DNA from: an uncultured Jannaschia sp.
GTDB lineage: Bacteria > Pseudomonadota > Alphaproteobacteria > Rhodobacterales > Rhodobacteraceae
Length of the DNA stretch: 64,000 bases
Direction of reading: 5' to 3'
Assembly: GCF_947494055.1 (NCBI RefSeq)
Contig: NZ_CANLTR010000015.1
Span: 1-64,000, forward strand
Part shown: in pieces, positions 8,272 through 16,986 of the stretch
Layout: each line of letters opens with the position of its first letter
Position numbering within the stretch: position 1 is the stretch's first letter
Translations under genes and position numbers: made by a program
The notes under the pieces: model-generated
What the model saw: the letters and a program-made list of their open reading frames with translations, nothing else
The model's database searches: none
What the model was told of the DNA's origin: nothing

Positions 8272-9039
8272 CTAAAGCGACGCGGTGATGCCGCCGTCGA
8301 CGTAGATCACGGTGCCGTTGACGAAGCTCGATGCCTCCGACGACAGGAAGATGCAGGCGCCGACAAGCTCCTCCACCTGTCCCCAGCGCCCGGCAGGCGT
8401 GCGCTTCGCCAGCCAATCGGTGAAGTCCGGGTCCTCGACCAGCGCCTTGTTGAGCGGCGTGTCGAAATAGCCCGGGGCGAGCCCGTTGCATTGCAGCCCG
8501 TGCTTCGCCCAGTCCGTCGCCATGCCTTTCGTCAGGTTCGCCACTGCCCCTTTCGTCGCGGTGTAGGGCGCGATGCCGGGGCGGGCGAGCGCGGTCTGGA
8601 CGGAGCAGATGTTGACGATCTTGCCCGCGCCGCGTCCGATCATGTGCCGCGCCACGGCCTGACCCACATGGAAGACGCTGGCGACGTTGGTCTGGAGCAG
8701 GCGCTCGAACGCGTCGGCCGGAAAGTCCTCGAGCGTCGTGCGGTGCTGCATTCCCGCGTTGTTCACGAGGATGTCGATCGCGCCCCGGTTCGCCTCGAAT
8801 CCGTCGACGGCCGCGCGAACCGCGTCGTGGTCGGTCGCGTCGAAGGCCAGCGTCTCGACCTCCGCCCCCTCGCCGCGAAGGGCCGCCGCCGCCCGGTCGA
8901 GCTTCGCCTCGTCGCGCCCGTTCAACACGAGGCGCGCGCCCGCCGCCGCCAGACCCCGGGCGAGGGCAAAGCCGATCCCCTGGCTCGACCCGGTTACGAG
9001 GGCTCGGCGGCCGGTCAGATCGAAGAGCGTCGTGGACAT
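8272..9039 (-). CDS. idnO: Gluconate 5-dehydrogenase (SDR family)
   Basis: A 255-residue classical short-chain dehydrogenase that interconverts 5-keto-D-gluconate and D-gluconate with NAD(P)H. The cofactor motif GSSQGIG is at residues 17-23, NNAG at 93-96 and the catalytic Ser146, Tyr159 and Lys163 are present. Family-specific stretches typical of IdnO/Gno are VNICSVQ, the GLAPGYFDTPLNKALVED region and KRTPAGRWGQVEELVGA. It is divergent from the L-idonate dehydrogenase gene with 53 bases between starts, so the two enzymes of the idonate route are probably controlled from one intergenic region, perhaps by the nearby LacI protein. Confidence 0.85.
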   Translation of the reverse strand: MSTTLFDLTGRRALVTGSSQGIGFALARGLAAAGARLVLNGRDEAKLDRAAAALRGEGAEVETLAFDATDHDAVRAAVDGFEANRGAIDILVNNAGMQHRTTLEDFPADAFERLLQTNVASVFHVGQAVARHMIGRGAGKIVNICSVQTALARPGIAPYTATKGAVANLTKGMATDWAKHGLQCNGLAPGYFDTPLNKALVEDPDFTDWLAKRTPAGRWGQVEELVGACIFLSSEASSFVNGTVIYVDGGITASL

Positions 9040-9092
9040 CGCGGAGCCTCGGTTGCAAAGAACAGGGACCCTTTTCCTAGCGAGGCGCCCCC

Positions 9093-10121
9093 ATGAGATC
9101 CATCGTCATCCACGGCGAACGCGACCTGCGGATCGAGGAGGGTCCCGCCGAGACGCCCGGCCCCGGCCAGGTGCAGGTGCGCATGGCGGCGGGCGGCATC
9201 TGCGGCTCGGACCTGCATTATTACCAGCATGGCGGGATCGGCACGGCGATCCGCGTGCGCGAGCCGCTGGTGCTCGGGCACGAGGTCTCGGGCCACGTCG
9301 CCGCTCTGGGCGAGGGCGTCGAGGGTCTGACGGTCGGGCAGCTCGTCGCGGTCTCGCCGTCGCGACCCTGCGGGCAATGCCGGTATTGCCTCGAAGGCAT
9401 GCCCAACCAGTGCCTCCATATGCGCTTCTACGGTTCCGCCATGCCCTTCCCCCACATTCAGGGCGCGTTCCGCGAAATGCTCGTCGCCGACGCCGCCCAA
9501 TGCGTCCCGGCTGACGGGCTGAGCCCCGCCGAAGCGGCGATGGCGGAGCCGCTCGCCGTCTGCCTCCACGCCACGCGTCAGGCCGGCGAGATGGTCGGCC
9601 GTTCGGTGCTGGTGACCGGTTGCGGCCCGATCGGCATCCTCTCGATCCTCTGCGCCCGGCGCGCGGGGGCGGATCTGGTCGTGGCGACCGACCTGTCGGA
9701 CTTCACGCTGGAGATGGCGCGAGCGGCCGGGGCGGACGTCACCGTGAACATGCGTGACGGCGACCTGTCCGCCTACGAGGCGGAGAAGGGAACGTTCGAC
9801 GTGCTCTACGAGTGTTCCGGCGCGGCGCCGGCGCTCGCCGCCGGGATCGCGGCGATGCGGCCGGGCGGCACGATCGTCCAGCTCGGCCTCGGCGGCGACA
9901 TGACCGTGCCGATGCAGGCGCTGACCGCGAAGGAGCTGTCGCTCCGCGGCAGCTTCCGCTTCCACGCGGAGTTCGCGGCCGGCGTGTCGCTGATGCAGAA
10001 GGGCCTGATCGACGTGACACCCTTCGTCACCCACAGCTTTGCGGTCGAGGATGTGATCGAGGCCTTCGAGACCGCCGGCGATCGCAGCCGCGCGATGAAG
10101 GCGCAGATCGCCTTCAGCTAG
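9093..10121 (+). CDS. idnD: L-idonate 5-dehydrogenase (zinc MDR family)
   Basis: A 342-residue medium-chain, zinc-dependent dehydrogenase that oxidises L-idonate to 5-ketogluconate. Catalytic zinc ligands Cys37 (GICGSDLHYY) and His63-Glu64 (LGHEVSGHV) are visible. The structural zinc cysteines lie at 93, 96, 99 and 107 (CGQCRYC...QC). A Rossmann GCGPIG follows near 176. The HYYQHGGIG stretch is typical of idonate/sorbitol dehydrogenases. It starts 53 bases from the divergent gluconate 5-dehydrogenase and its stop overlaps the convergent lacI-type gene by eight bases. The exact polyol or sugar acid is inferred from similarity and the partner enzyme. Confidence 0.88.
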   Translation: MRSIVIHGERDLRIEEGPAETPGPGQVQVRMAAGGICGSDLHYYQHGGIGTAIRVREPLVLGHEVSGHVAALGEGVEGLTVGQLVAVSPSRPCGQCRYCLEGMPNQCLHMRFYGSAMPFPHIQGAFREMLVADAAQCVPADGLSPAEAAMAEPLAVCLHATRQAGEMVGRSVLVTGCGPIGILSILCARRAGADLVVATDLSDFTLEMARAAGADVTVNMRDGDLSAYEAEKGTFDVLYECSGAAPALAAGIAAMRPGGTIVQLGLGGDMTVPMQALTAKELSLRGSFRFHAEFAAGVSLMQKGLIDVTPFVTHSFAVEDVIEAFETAGDRSRAMKAQIAFS

Positions 10122-11109
10122 GCGTCGCCGTCGAGCCGCGCACGATCAGCCGCGACGGCAGCATCCGCCGCCCCGGCCGCAATGGCCCGCCCCCGGTCAG
10201 CGCTTCGACGAGCAGGGTCGCGGCCCGTCGGCCCAGCAGGTCGCGCGGCTGATGCACCGTGGTCAGCGGCGGGATGAACCGGTCCGAGAACTCGATGTCG
10301 TCGAAGCCGACCACGCTCACGTCACGCGGGCAGGCGATGCCCATTCGGTCGCATTCGCTGACGAAGCCGATCGCGGATTCGTCGGAGGCGCAGACCATGG
10401 CCGTCGCCCGGTCGGGTGACGCGGCCCAGCGTCCCGCCGCCGCGGCCCCGCTTCGCATCGTGAAGTCGCCCGGCAGCCGGTCCGTCGCCGCCACCGCCAG
10501 CCCGATCCGCCGCATCGCGGCCTCGTACCCCTCCGCCCGTGCGGCGCTCAGGACGTTGCCGGCCGGTCCGCCGAGATAGGCGATCCGTCGGTGGCCGAGC
10601 CCGGCGAGATGGTCCACCGCCTGCCCGATCCCGCCGATATTGTCTGTCCCGAAGCAGCACAGGTCCATGCCCTCCTGCCACTCGCAGACCATCACGACCG
10701 GCACCGCCCAGCCCGCCACGATGGCCGGATCCACCGCCCCGTCGAGCAGCAGGATGCCATCGGTGCGTCCGTCGGAGCCGATCACGGCTAGGCGCGCCGC
10801 CTCGACCTGCGAATCCGAGACCTGCACCACCAGCCCGGCCGAGCCGGCCACGTCCTGCACCGCGGCGACGATCCGGCTGAAGAAGGTGTTGGCGAGGTTC
10901 GGCGCGAGCAGGGTGATCGCGCGGGCCCGACGCGAGCGCAGGTCGCGCGCGGCGGCGTTCACGCGGTAGCCGGTCGCCGCGACCGCCTCCAGCACGCGCG
11001 ACCGGGTAATCCCTTCGACCCGCTCGGGATGCGACAGAGCTCGGCTCACCGTCGCGGTGGACACGCCGGCCAGTTGCGCGACGTCGGCGATCCTTGGCTT
11101 TCGCGTCAT
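10114..11109 (-). CDS. LacI-family transcriptional regulator
   Basis: A 331-residue repressor: N-terminal helix-turn-helix at about residues 5-27 (IADVAQLAGVSTATVSRALS) with a hinge helix, then a periplasmic-binding-protein-like ligand domain (AITLLAPNLANTFFSRIV, GTDNIGGIGQAVDHL, VSVVGFDDIEFSDRF). Start ATG 11109 is preceded by GGAGGAAGGGCCT; an in-frame upstream extension is not homologous. It is divergent from the sugar operon, and a near-perfect LacI operator lies 44 bases upstream of its start, so it probably represses that operon and itself. It may also control the idonate genes next to it. The effector is unknown. Confidence 0.93.
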   Translation of the reverse strand: MTRKPRIADVAQLAGVSTATVSRALSHPERVEGITRSRVLEAVAATGYRVNAAARDLRSRRARAITLLAPNLANTFFSRIVAAVQDVAGSAGLVVQVSDSQVEAARLAVIGSDGRTDGILLLDGAVDPAIVAGWAVPVVMVCEWQEGMDLCCFGTDNIGGIGQAVDHLAGLGHRRIAYLGGPAGNVLSAARAEGYEAAMRRIGLAVAATDRLPGDFTMRSGAAAAGRWAASPDRATAMVCASDESAIGFVSECDRMGIACPRDVSVVGFDDIEFSDRFIPPLTTVHQPRDLLGRRAATLLVEALTGGGPLRPGRRMLPSRLIVRGSTATPS

Positions 11110-11153
11110 AGGCCCTTCCTCCCCGGATAAGGGTTGTCTGACGGAAGCGCCCG

Positions 11154-11167
11154 TGTAAACGATTACA
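11154..11167. promoter_or_regulatory. LacI-type operator
   Basis: TGTAAACGATTACA is a 14-bp inverted repeat with one mismatch (TGTAAAC against GATTACA) and the central CG typical of LacI-family operators. It lies between the divergent lacI-type gene and the sugar operon. A TTGTCT at 11134-11139 with 17-base spacing would place a weak -10 at 11157-11162, inside the operator, so binding should block the operon promoter. Confidence 0.7.
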
Positions 11168-11212
11168 TCGGCGGCGAGTCGGAGGGGACGCGCTGCCCGA
11201 GGGAGGATAGCG

Positions 11213-12271
11213 ATGAAGACGATCAAGGGCCCCGCCCTGTTCCTGGCGCAGTTCGCAGGCGACACGGCGCCGTTCGACACGTGGGACGGTATCACGAAAT
11301 GGGCGGCCGATTGCGGCTACGAGGGCGTGCAGGCCCCGAGCTGGGACGCGCGGCTCTTCGATCTGGCGCAGGCTGCCGAAAGCAAGGATTACTGCGAGAC
11401 CTGGGCCGGGCAGGCACGCGAGAACGGGGTCGAGGTGACCGAGCTCTCGACGCATCTGCAGGGCCAGCTCGTCGCCGTCCATCCGGCCTACGACGTGGCC
11501 TTCGACGGATTCGCCGATCCCAGCGTCCACGGCGATCCGAAGGCGCGGCAGGAATGGGCGGTCGATCAGGTGCGCAAGGCGATCACCGCGTCGCGCCACC
11601 TGGGCATCGGCCAGCTCGCCAGCTTCTCCGGCGCGCTGGCCTGGCCCTACGTCTATCCCTGGCCGCAGCGGCCCGCGGGCCTGATCGACGCGGCCTTCGA
11701 CGAGCTCGCGGCGCGCTGGCGCCCGATCCTCGACCACGCCGAGGAGAACGGCGTCGACATCTGCTACGAGATCCATCCCGGCGAGGATCTTCACGATGGC
11801 GTGACCTTCGAGATGTTCCTCGACCGTGTGGATCAACACCCGCGGGCGAACATGCTCTACGACCCGAGCCATTACGTGCTGCAATGCCTCGACTATCTCG
11901 ACAACATCGACATCTACCGCGACCGCATCCGGATGTTCCACGTCAAGGACGCGGAGTTCAATCCGACCGGTCGGCAGGGCGTCTATGGCGGCTACCAGTC
12001 TTGGGTCGACCGCGCGGGACGGTTCCGGTCGCTTGGGGACGGACAGGTCGATTTCGGCGCGATCTTCTCCAAGATGGCGGCGAACGATTTCGACGGCTGG
12101 GCCGTGGTCGAATGGGAATGCGCCCTGAAGCACCCCGAGGACGGCGCGCGCGAGGGAGCGCAATTCGTCCGCGACCACATCATCCGCGTGACGCCGCAGG
12201 CCTTCGACGACTTCGCCGCGGGCGGCACCGACGACGCGGCCAACCGCGCCATGCTGGGTCTCGACCGATGA
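11213..12271 (+). CDS. Sugar phosphate isomerase/epimerase (xylose-isomerase-like TIM barrel)
   Basis: A 352-residue member of the AP-endonuclease-2/xylose-isomerase-like TIM-barrel family. Metal and active-site stretches are visible: ENGVDICYEIHPGEDLHDG (Glu and His ligands), ANMLYDPSHYVLQ (Asp-His), MFHVKDAEFNPTG (His-Asp) and VVEWECALK (Glu). These enzymes isomerise or epimerise sugars, often 3-keto sugars or inositol derivatives made by Gfo/Idh/MocA oxidoreductases, and such an oxidoreductase is encoded next and overlaps by ATGA. It is the first gene of the operon, with GGAGG six bases before the start and a LacI operator about 46 bases upstream. Substrate unknown. Confidence 0.88.
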   Translation: MKTIKGPALFLAQFAGDTAPFDTWDGITKWAADCGYEGVQAPSWDARLFDLAQAAESKDYCETWAGQARENGVEVTELSTHLQGQLVAVHPAYDVAFDGFADPSVHGDPKARQEWAVDQVRKAITASRHLGIGQLASFSGALAWPYVYPWPQRPAGLIDAAFDELAARWRPILDHAEENGVDICYEIHPGEDLHDGVTFEMFLDRVDQHPRANMLYDPSHYVLQCLDYLDNIDIYRDRIRMFHVKDAEFNPTGRQGVYGGYQSWVDRAGRFRSLGDGQVDFGAIFSKMAANDFDGWAVVEWECALKHPEDGAREGAQFVRDHIIRVTPQAFDDFAAGGTDDAANRAMLGLDR

Positions 12272-13398
12272 GCCGCATCCGTCTGGGCATGGTCGGCGGC
12301 GGGTCCGGCGCGTTCATCGGCGGGGTGCATCGCATCGCCTCCCGGCTCGACGACCGGTTCGAGCTGGTCGCGGGCGCGTTGAGCTCGACGCCTGAAAAGG
12401 CGGAGGCGTCGGGGCGTGAGCTCGGGATCGACCCGAAGCGCAGCTACAGCGACTACGCCGAGATGGCCAAACGCGAGGCGCGGCTCCGCGACGGGATCGA
12501 GGCGGTGGCGATCGTCACGCCGAACCACGTCCACTTTCCCGCCGCACGGGAGTTCCTGCGCCGGGGCATCCACGTCATCTGCGACAAGCCGCTGACCTCG
12601 ACGCTGGCCGACGCCAGGAAGATGGTCGCGGCGGCGGAGAAGTCCGATGCGCTCTTCGTGCTGACGCACAACTACACCGGCTACCCGATGATCCGCCAGG
12701 CACGCCGGATGGTGGCCGAGGGCGCCATCGGCCAGGTCCGGCTGGTGCAGGTCGAATACGCGCAGGACTGGCTGACCGAGGCGGCCGAGGCGTCGGGCGA
12801 TAACAAGCAGGCCGAGTGGCGCACCGACCCCGAACGTTCCGGCGCGGGCGGGTCGATCGGCGATATCGGAACCCACGCCTTCAACCTCGCCGAGTTCGTG
12901 AGCGGGCTCGCGGTCGAGAGCCTCGCCGCCGACCTGCAGAGCTTCGTCGAGGGGCGCCGCGTGGACGACAACGCCCACATGCTGCTGCGCTACGCGGGCG
13001 GCGCGCGGGGCACGCTCTGGTGCAGCCAGGTCGCGCCGGGCAACGAGAACGGCCTGCGCCTGCGCGTCTACGGCGACTTGGGCGGGCTCGAATGGGCGCA
13101 GGAGGACCCGAGCTATCTCTGGCACACGCCCTTCGGCGAGCCGAAGCGCAAGCTGACGCGAGGCGGCGCGGGCTTCACCGAAGACAGCGGCAGCCGCATT
13201 CCGGCGGGGCACCCGGAGGGCTACCTCGAGGGGTTCGCCAATATCTACACGGAAGCGGCGGACCTGATCGAGGCCCGCCGGGAGGGCCGGACGCCGGAGC
13301 ACCTTCTGCCCACCGTCGAGGACGGGCTGCGCGGCGTGCAATTCATCGACGCCTGCGTCCGCTCCTCCAAGCGCAACGCCGCCTGGGTCGAGCTGTGA
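12268..13398 (+). CDS. Gfo/Idh/MocA-family oxidoreductase
   Basis: A 376-residue NAD(P)-dependent sugar oxidoreductase. The N-terminal Rossmann motif is GMVGGGSGAFIGGVHRIA, and the family lysine motif appears as CDKPLTSTLADARK. Later come THNYTGYPMIRQARRMV and the active-site region SIGDIGTHAFNLAEF, in which an Asp and the following His are typical catalytic residues. The start overlaps the upstream isomerase stop as ATGA. Together with the TIM-barrel partner it probably oxidises and rearranges the imported sugar or polyol, perhaps through a 3-keto intermediate; that route is inferred. Confidence 0.9.
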   Translation: MSRIRLGMVGGGSGAFIGGVHRIASRLDDRFELVAGALSSTPEKAEASGRELGIDPKRSYSDYAEMAKREARLRDGIEAVAIVTPNHVHFPAAREFLRRGIHVICDKPLTSTLADARKMVAAAEKSDALFVLTHNYTGYPMIRQARRMVAEGAIGQVRLVQVEYAQDWLTEAAEASGDNKQAEWRTDPERSGAGGSIGDIGTHAFNLAEFVSGLAVESLAADLQSFVEGRRVDDNAHMLLRYAGGARGTLWCSQVAPGNENGLRLRVYGDLGGLEWAQEDPSYLWHTPFGEPKRKLTRGGAGFTEDSGSRIPAGHPEGYLEGFANIYTEAADLIEARREGRTPEHLLPTVEDGLRGVQFIDACVRSSKRNAAWVEL

Positions 13399-14888
13399 AG
13401 CTGACGCTCTCCGGCATCGACCGCAGCTTCGGCGACGTGCAGGTGCTGTTCGACGTCGACCTCGTCCTGAACCCGGGCGAGGTGCATGCGCTGATCGGCG
13501 AGAACGGGGCGGGCAAGTCCACGACGATGAAGATCATGTCGGGCTACCTCGCGCCCACCGCCGGGCAGGTCCTGCTCGACGACGTGCCCGCGACCTTCGC
13601 CGGCTCGCAGGATGCGGAGGGGCGCGGCGTCGTGCTGATCCACCAGGAGTTCAATCTGGCCGAGCAGCTGACGGTCGAGCAGAACGTCTTTCTTGGCCAC
13701 GAGCTGAGGCGCGGCCCGTTCCTCGACAAGCGGGCGATGCGGGCGCGGACGCAGGCGCTGCTGGAGCGGCTGAACTGCAAGGTCTCGCCCGACGCGCGGG
13801 TGCGCGACATTTCCAACCCCGACAAGCAGATGGTCGAGATCGCCAAGGCGCTGGGCCGCGAGGCGCGCGTGCTGGTGATGGACGAGCCGACCGCCGTCCT
13901 GACCGAGCGGGAGGCGGAGGTGCTGTTCGAGCAGGTCGACCGGCTCCGTGCGGAGGGCGTCGCGATCCTGTTCACGTCGCACAAGCTCGACGAGGTGAAG
14001 CGGATCTCCGACCGGGTGACCGTCATGCGCGACGGCCGCGTTGTGGCGCAGGCCACGACGGCGGAGATGAGCGAGGACGACATGGCGACGGCGATGGTCG
14101 GCCGCGACGTCTCCAGCCTCTACCCGGCCCGGACGCGACCGGTGGGTGACGAGGTCGTCCTCGCCGTGCGGGACCTGAATGTGCCAGGCCATGCGACGGA
14201 TGTCTCCTTCGACCTGCATCGCGGCGAGATCCTCGGGATCGCCGGCCTGATCGGGTCGGGGCGGACCGAGACGATGGAGGGCCTGGTCGGGCTGCGAACC
14301 GCGACCGGCCGGATCGAGATGCACGGTCAGCAGGTCCGCTTCGACCGCCCCCGCGCTGCGCTCGCAGCCGGGATGGCTTACCTGACGGAAGACCGGAAGG
14401 CGCGCGGCCTGCTGCTCGCCAAGGGCATGCGCGAGAACCTGACGCTGCAGAGCCTGCCGGACTTCACCGCGTTCCTGATCGACGAACGGGCCGAGGACCG
14501 TGCGCTCGACCGGGCCATCGCCGATTTCGACATCCGCGCCCCGCACCGGAAGGTGGAGGTTGGCAACCTGTCGGGCGGCAACCAGCAGAAGCTGCTCCTC
14601 GCCAAGACCATGCTCGCCGATCCGGAAATCGTCATCATCGACGAGCCGACGCGCGGCATCGACATCGGGACCAAGCAGCAGATCTACGCCTTCATCCACG
14701 CCCTGGTCGCGGACGGGAAGTCCGTCATCGTCATCTCTTCGGAGATGCAGGAGGTGATCGGCCTCGCCGACCGTGTCCTCGTCATGCGGCAGGGCCGTGT
14801 GGCGGGGGAGCTTACGGGTGACGGGATCGGCGAGGACCGGATCGTGCGCCTCGCCATGGGGCTCGACGGGATGCGGGGGGCGGCATGA
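13395..14888 (+). CDS. Sugar ABC importer, duplicated ATP-binding protein
   Basis: A 497-residue RbsA/XylG-type ATPase with two nucleotide-binding halves. The first half has Walker A GENGAGKST near residue 35, a Q-loop in VVLIHQEFNLAEQ and Walker B VLVMDEPTAVLTE. The second half has the degenerate P-loop GLIGSGRTETMEG usual in this family, the signature LSGGNQQKLLLAK and Walker B IVIIDEPTRGIDIG. It starts with GTG 13395, which overlaps the preceding stop as GTGA. It energises uptake through the adjacent single permease gene. Confidence 0.95.
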   Translation: MKLTLSGIDRSFGDVQVLFDVDLVLNPGEVHALIGENGAGKSTTMKIMSGYLAPTAGQVLLDDVPATFAGSQDAEGRGVVLIHQEFNLAEQLTVEQNVFLGHELRRGPFLDKRAMRARTQALLERLNCKVSPDARVRDISNPDKQMVEIAKALGREARVLVMDEPTAVLTEREAEVLFEQVDRLRAEGVAILFTSHKLDEVKRISDRVTVMRDGRVVAQATTAEMSEDDMATAMVGRDVSSLYPARTRPVGDEVVLAVRDLNVPGHATDVSFDLHRGEILGIAGLIGSGRTETMEGLVGLRTATGRIEMHGQQVRFDRPRAALAAGMAYLTEDRKARGLLLAKGMRENLTLQSLPDFTAFLIDERAEDRALDRAIADFDIRAPHRKVEVGNLSGGNQQKLLLAKTMLADPEIVIIDEPTRGIDIGTKQQIYAFIHALVADGKSVIVISSEMQEVIGLADRVLVMRQGRVAGELTGDGIGEDRIVRLAMGLDGMRGAA

Positions 14889-15847
14889 AGCTCGACCTGC
14901 ATGTCCTCGGCCCGATCCTAGCCCTCGTCGTCCTCGTGCTCGTCGGCGCGGCGATGAACTCGAACTTCCTGAGCGCGGCGAACGTGACCAACGTCCTGTC
15001 GCGCTCGGCCTTCATCGGCATCATCGCGGTCGGCATGACCTTCGTCATCACGGCAGGGGGGCTCGACCTCTCCGTCGGCTCGATGGCGGCCTTCATCGCC
15101 GGGCTGATGATCATGGTGATGAACGGCCTCCTGCCGACGATGGGGCCGGGCTGGCCGCTCGTCGGCGTCGGCGTGGGCGCGGCGCTCCTCGCGGGCCTGC
15201 TCGCGGGGTTCCTCAACGGCTTTCTCGTCACGACGATGCGGATCGAGGCCTTCATCGTGACGCTCGGCACGATGGGCATCTACCGTTCGCTCGTCACCTG
15301 GCTCGCCGATGGCGGTACGCTGTCGCTCGACTTCGGGATGCGGACGGTGATCCGGCCGATCTACTACAACGGCATCCTCGGGATCAGCTGGCCGATCATC
15401 GTCTTCGCGCTCGTCGCCATCGCCGGTGAGACCATCATGCGCCGCGGCGCCTTCGGCCGGCACGCCGCGGCGGTCGGCTCCAACGATCAGGTGGCACGGT
15501 ATTCGAGCGTCGACGTGAACCGCGTGCGGATGCTGACCTACGTGTTCCTGGGTCTGCTCGTCGGCATCGCGACGATCATGTACGTGCCCCGCCTCGGCTC
15601 GGCGTCCTCCTCCACCGGCGTGTTGTGGGAGTTGGAGGCGATCGCGGCCGTCATCATCGGCGGCACGATGTTGAAGGGCGGGTTCGGCCGGGTCTGGGGC
15701 ACGGTGATCGGCGTCCTGATCCTGAGCCTGATCGACAACATCCTGAACCTGACCGACGGGGTCAGCCCCTATCTGAACGGGGCGATCCAGGGCGTCATCA
15801 TCATTCTCGCCGTCATTCTGCAGCGGGAACGCAAGGCCGAGGGCTGA
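14885..15847 (+). CDS. Sugar ABC importer permease (RbsC family)
   Basis: A 320-residue inner-membrane permease of the BPD_transp_2 (RbsC/XylH) family with about eight to ten helices. Visible signatures are SRSAFIGIIAVGMTFVITAG, the GGLDLSVGSMAAF loop, GFLNGFLVTTMRIEAFIVTL and the C-terminal IAAVIIGGTMLKGGFGRVWG. It probably works as a homodimer with the duplicated ATPase encoded just upstream, which it overlaps as ATGA. Substrate class is inferred from family only. Confidence 0.94.
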   Translation: MKLDLHVLGPILALVVLVLVGAAMNSNFLSAANVTNVLSRSAFIGIIAVGMTFVITAGGLDLSVGSMAAFIAGLMIMVMNGLLPTMGPGWPLVGVGVGAALLAGLLAGFLNGFLVTTMRIEAFIVTLGTMGIYRSLVTWLADGGTLSLDFGMRTVIRPIYYNGILGISWPIIVFALVAIAGETIMRRGAFGRHAAAVGSNDQVARYSSVDVNRVRMLTYVFLGLLVGIATIMYVPRLGSASSSTGVLWELEAIAAVIIGGTMLKGGFGRVWGTVIGVLILSLIDNILNLTDGVSPYLNGAIQGVIIILAVILQRERKAEG

Positions 15848-15876
15848 ACCCTCGGAACACCCAAGGGAGGACTACC

Positions 15877-16827
15877 ATGAAACATCTCAGGACAACGCTA
15901 CTCGGCGCCGCGCTCGCGGCCGGCACCGCCCTGCCCGCCTTCGCACAGGAGACGCAGGTGATCGGCGTCTCGATCCCGGCGGCGACGCATGGCTGGGCCG
16001 GCGGCATGAACTTCCACGCGCAGGAGGCGATCGACCGGCTGGAGGAGGTCTATCCGGACCTCGACTTCGTACTCGCCACGGCGTCCGACCCCTCGAAGCA
16101 GGTCAACGACATCGAGGACATGCTCGCAACGCGCAACATCTCCGCCCTCGTCGTGCTGCCCTTCGAATCCGAGCCGCTGACCGGCCCGGTCAAGGCCGTG
16201 TCCGACAGCGGCGCCTGGGTCACGGTCGTCGACCGCGGTCTTGCGCAGGAAGGGATCGAGGATCTCTACGTCGCGGGCGACAATTCGGGCTTCGGCCGGG
16301 TGTCGGGCGAGTACATGACCGAGGCGCTGCCCGATGGCGGCCAGATCGTCGCGCTGCGCGGCATTCCCACGACCATCGACAACGAGCGGGTCGAGGGGTT
16401 CGAGCAGGCCATCGAGGGGTCCGGCATCGAGATCATCGACATGGAGCACGGCAACTGGAACCGTGACGACAGCTTCACCGTGATGCAGGACTTCCTGTCG
16501 AAGCACGACCAGATCGACGCGGTCTGGGCCTCGGACGACGACATGGCGGTCGGCGTTCTGGCCGCGATCGAGGCGGCGGGGCGCGACGACGTCCAGTTCG
16601 TCCTAGGCGGCGCCGGCATGAAGGAGATGATCGCCCGCACCCGCGACGGCGACCCGATGATCCCGGCGAACGTGACTTACCCGCCGGCAATGATTGCGAC
16701 CGCCATCGAGCTGACCGCAGTGGGCCTGACCTCCTCGGCGCCGGTCTCGGGCACGTTCACCATCGGCTCCGTCCTCGTGACGCAGGACAATGCCGAGGAT
16801 TACTACTTCGAGGACAGCCCGTTCTGA
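15877..16827 (+). CDS. Sugar ABC importer, periplasmic substrate-binding protein
   Basis: A 316-residue exported binding protein. The signal peptide ends at PAFAQ, and a type I periplasmic-binding fold (Peripla_BP_4, ribose/inositol-like) follows: VIGVSIPAATHGWAGGMNF, ISALVVLPFESEPLTGPV, WVTVVDRGL and DAVWASDDDMAVGVLAAI. ATG 15877 has GGGAGG eight bases upstream. It is the last gene of the five-gene operon, whereas binding proteins more often come first; its own ribosome site and a strong hairpin just behind it would fit higher expression. The ligand is probably a monosaccharide, polyol or sugar acid. Confidence 0.94.
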   Translation: MKHLRTTLLGAALAAGTALPAFAQETQVIGVSIPAATHGWAGGMNFHAQEAIDRLEEVYPDLDFVLATASDPSKQVNDIEDMLATRNISALVVLPFESEPLTGPVKAVSDSGAWVTVVDRGLAQEGIEDLYVAGDNSGFGRVSGEYMTEALPDGGQIVALRGIPTTIDNERVEGFEQAIEGSGIEIIDMEHGNWNRDDSFTVMQDFLSKHDQIDAVWASDDDMAVGVLAAIEAAGRDDVQFVLGGAGMKEMIARTRDGDPMIPANVTYPPAMIATAIELTAVGLTSSAPVSGTFTIGSVLVTQDNAEDYYFEDSPF

Positions 16828-16839
16828 TCGGGACCTGAA

Positions 16840-16870
16840 GCCGGAGGCCGCTCCCTGGGCGGCCTCCGGC
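16840..16870 (+). terminator. Strong hairpin ending the sugar operon
   Basis: GCCGGAGGCCGC at 16840-16851 pairs perfectly with GCGGCCTCCGGC at 16859-16870 around a seven-base loop, 13 bases after the binding-protein stop codon. No U-run follows, so it may terminate weakly or mainly protect the 3' end. Confidence 0.75.
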
Positions 16871-16986
16871 GGGTTCGCCCGACGCATAGCATCGTCGGCC
16901 GCGCTTCGTCTGTGTGGCCGCTTTCGGCGTGGTCTCCGATTTCGCTATCCTGTACGGCGGGCCGCGAACCGATCGGGGGGACGAAC

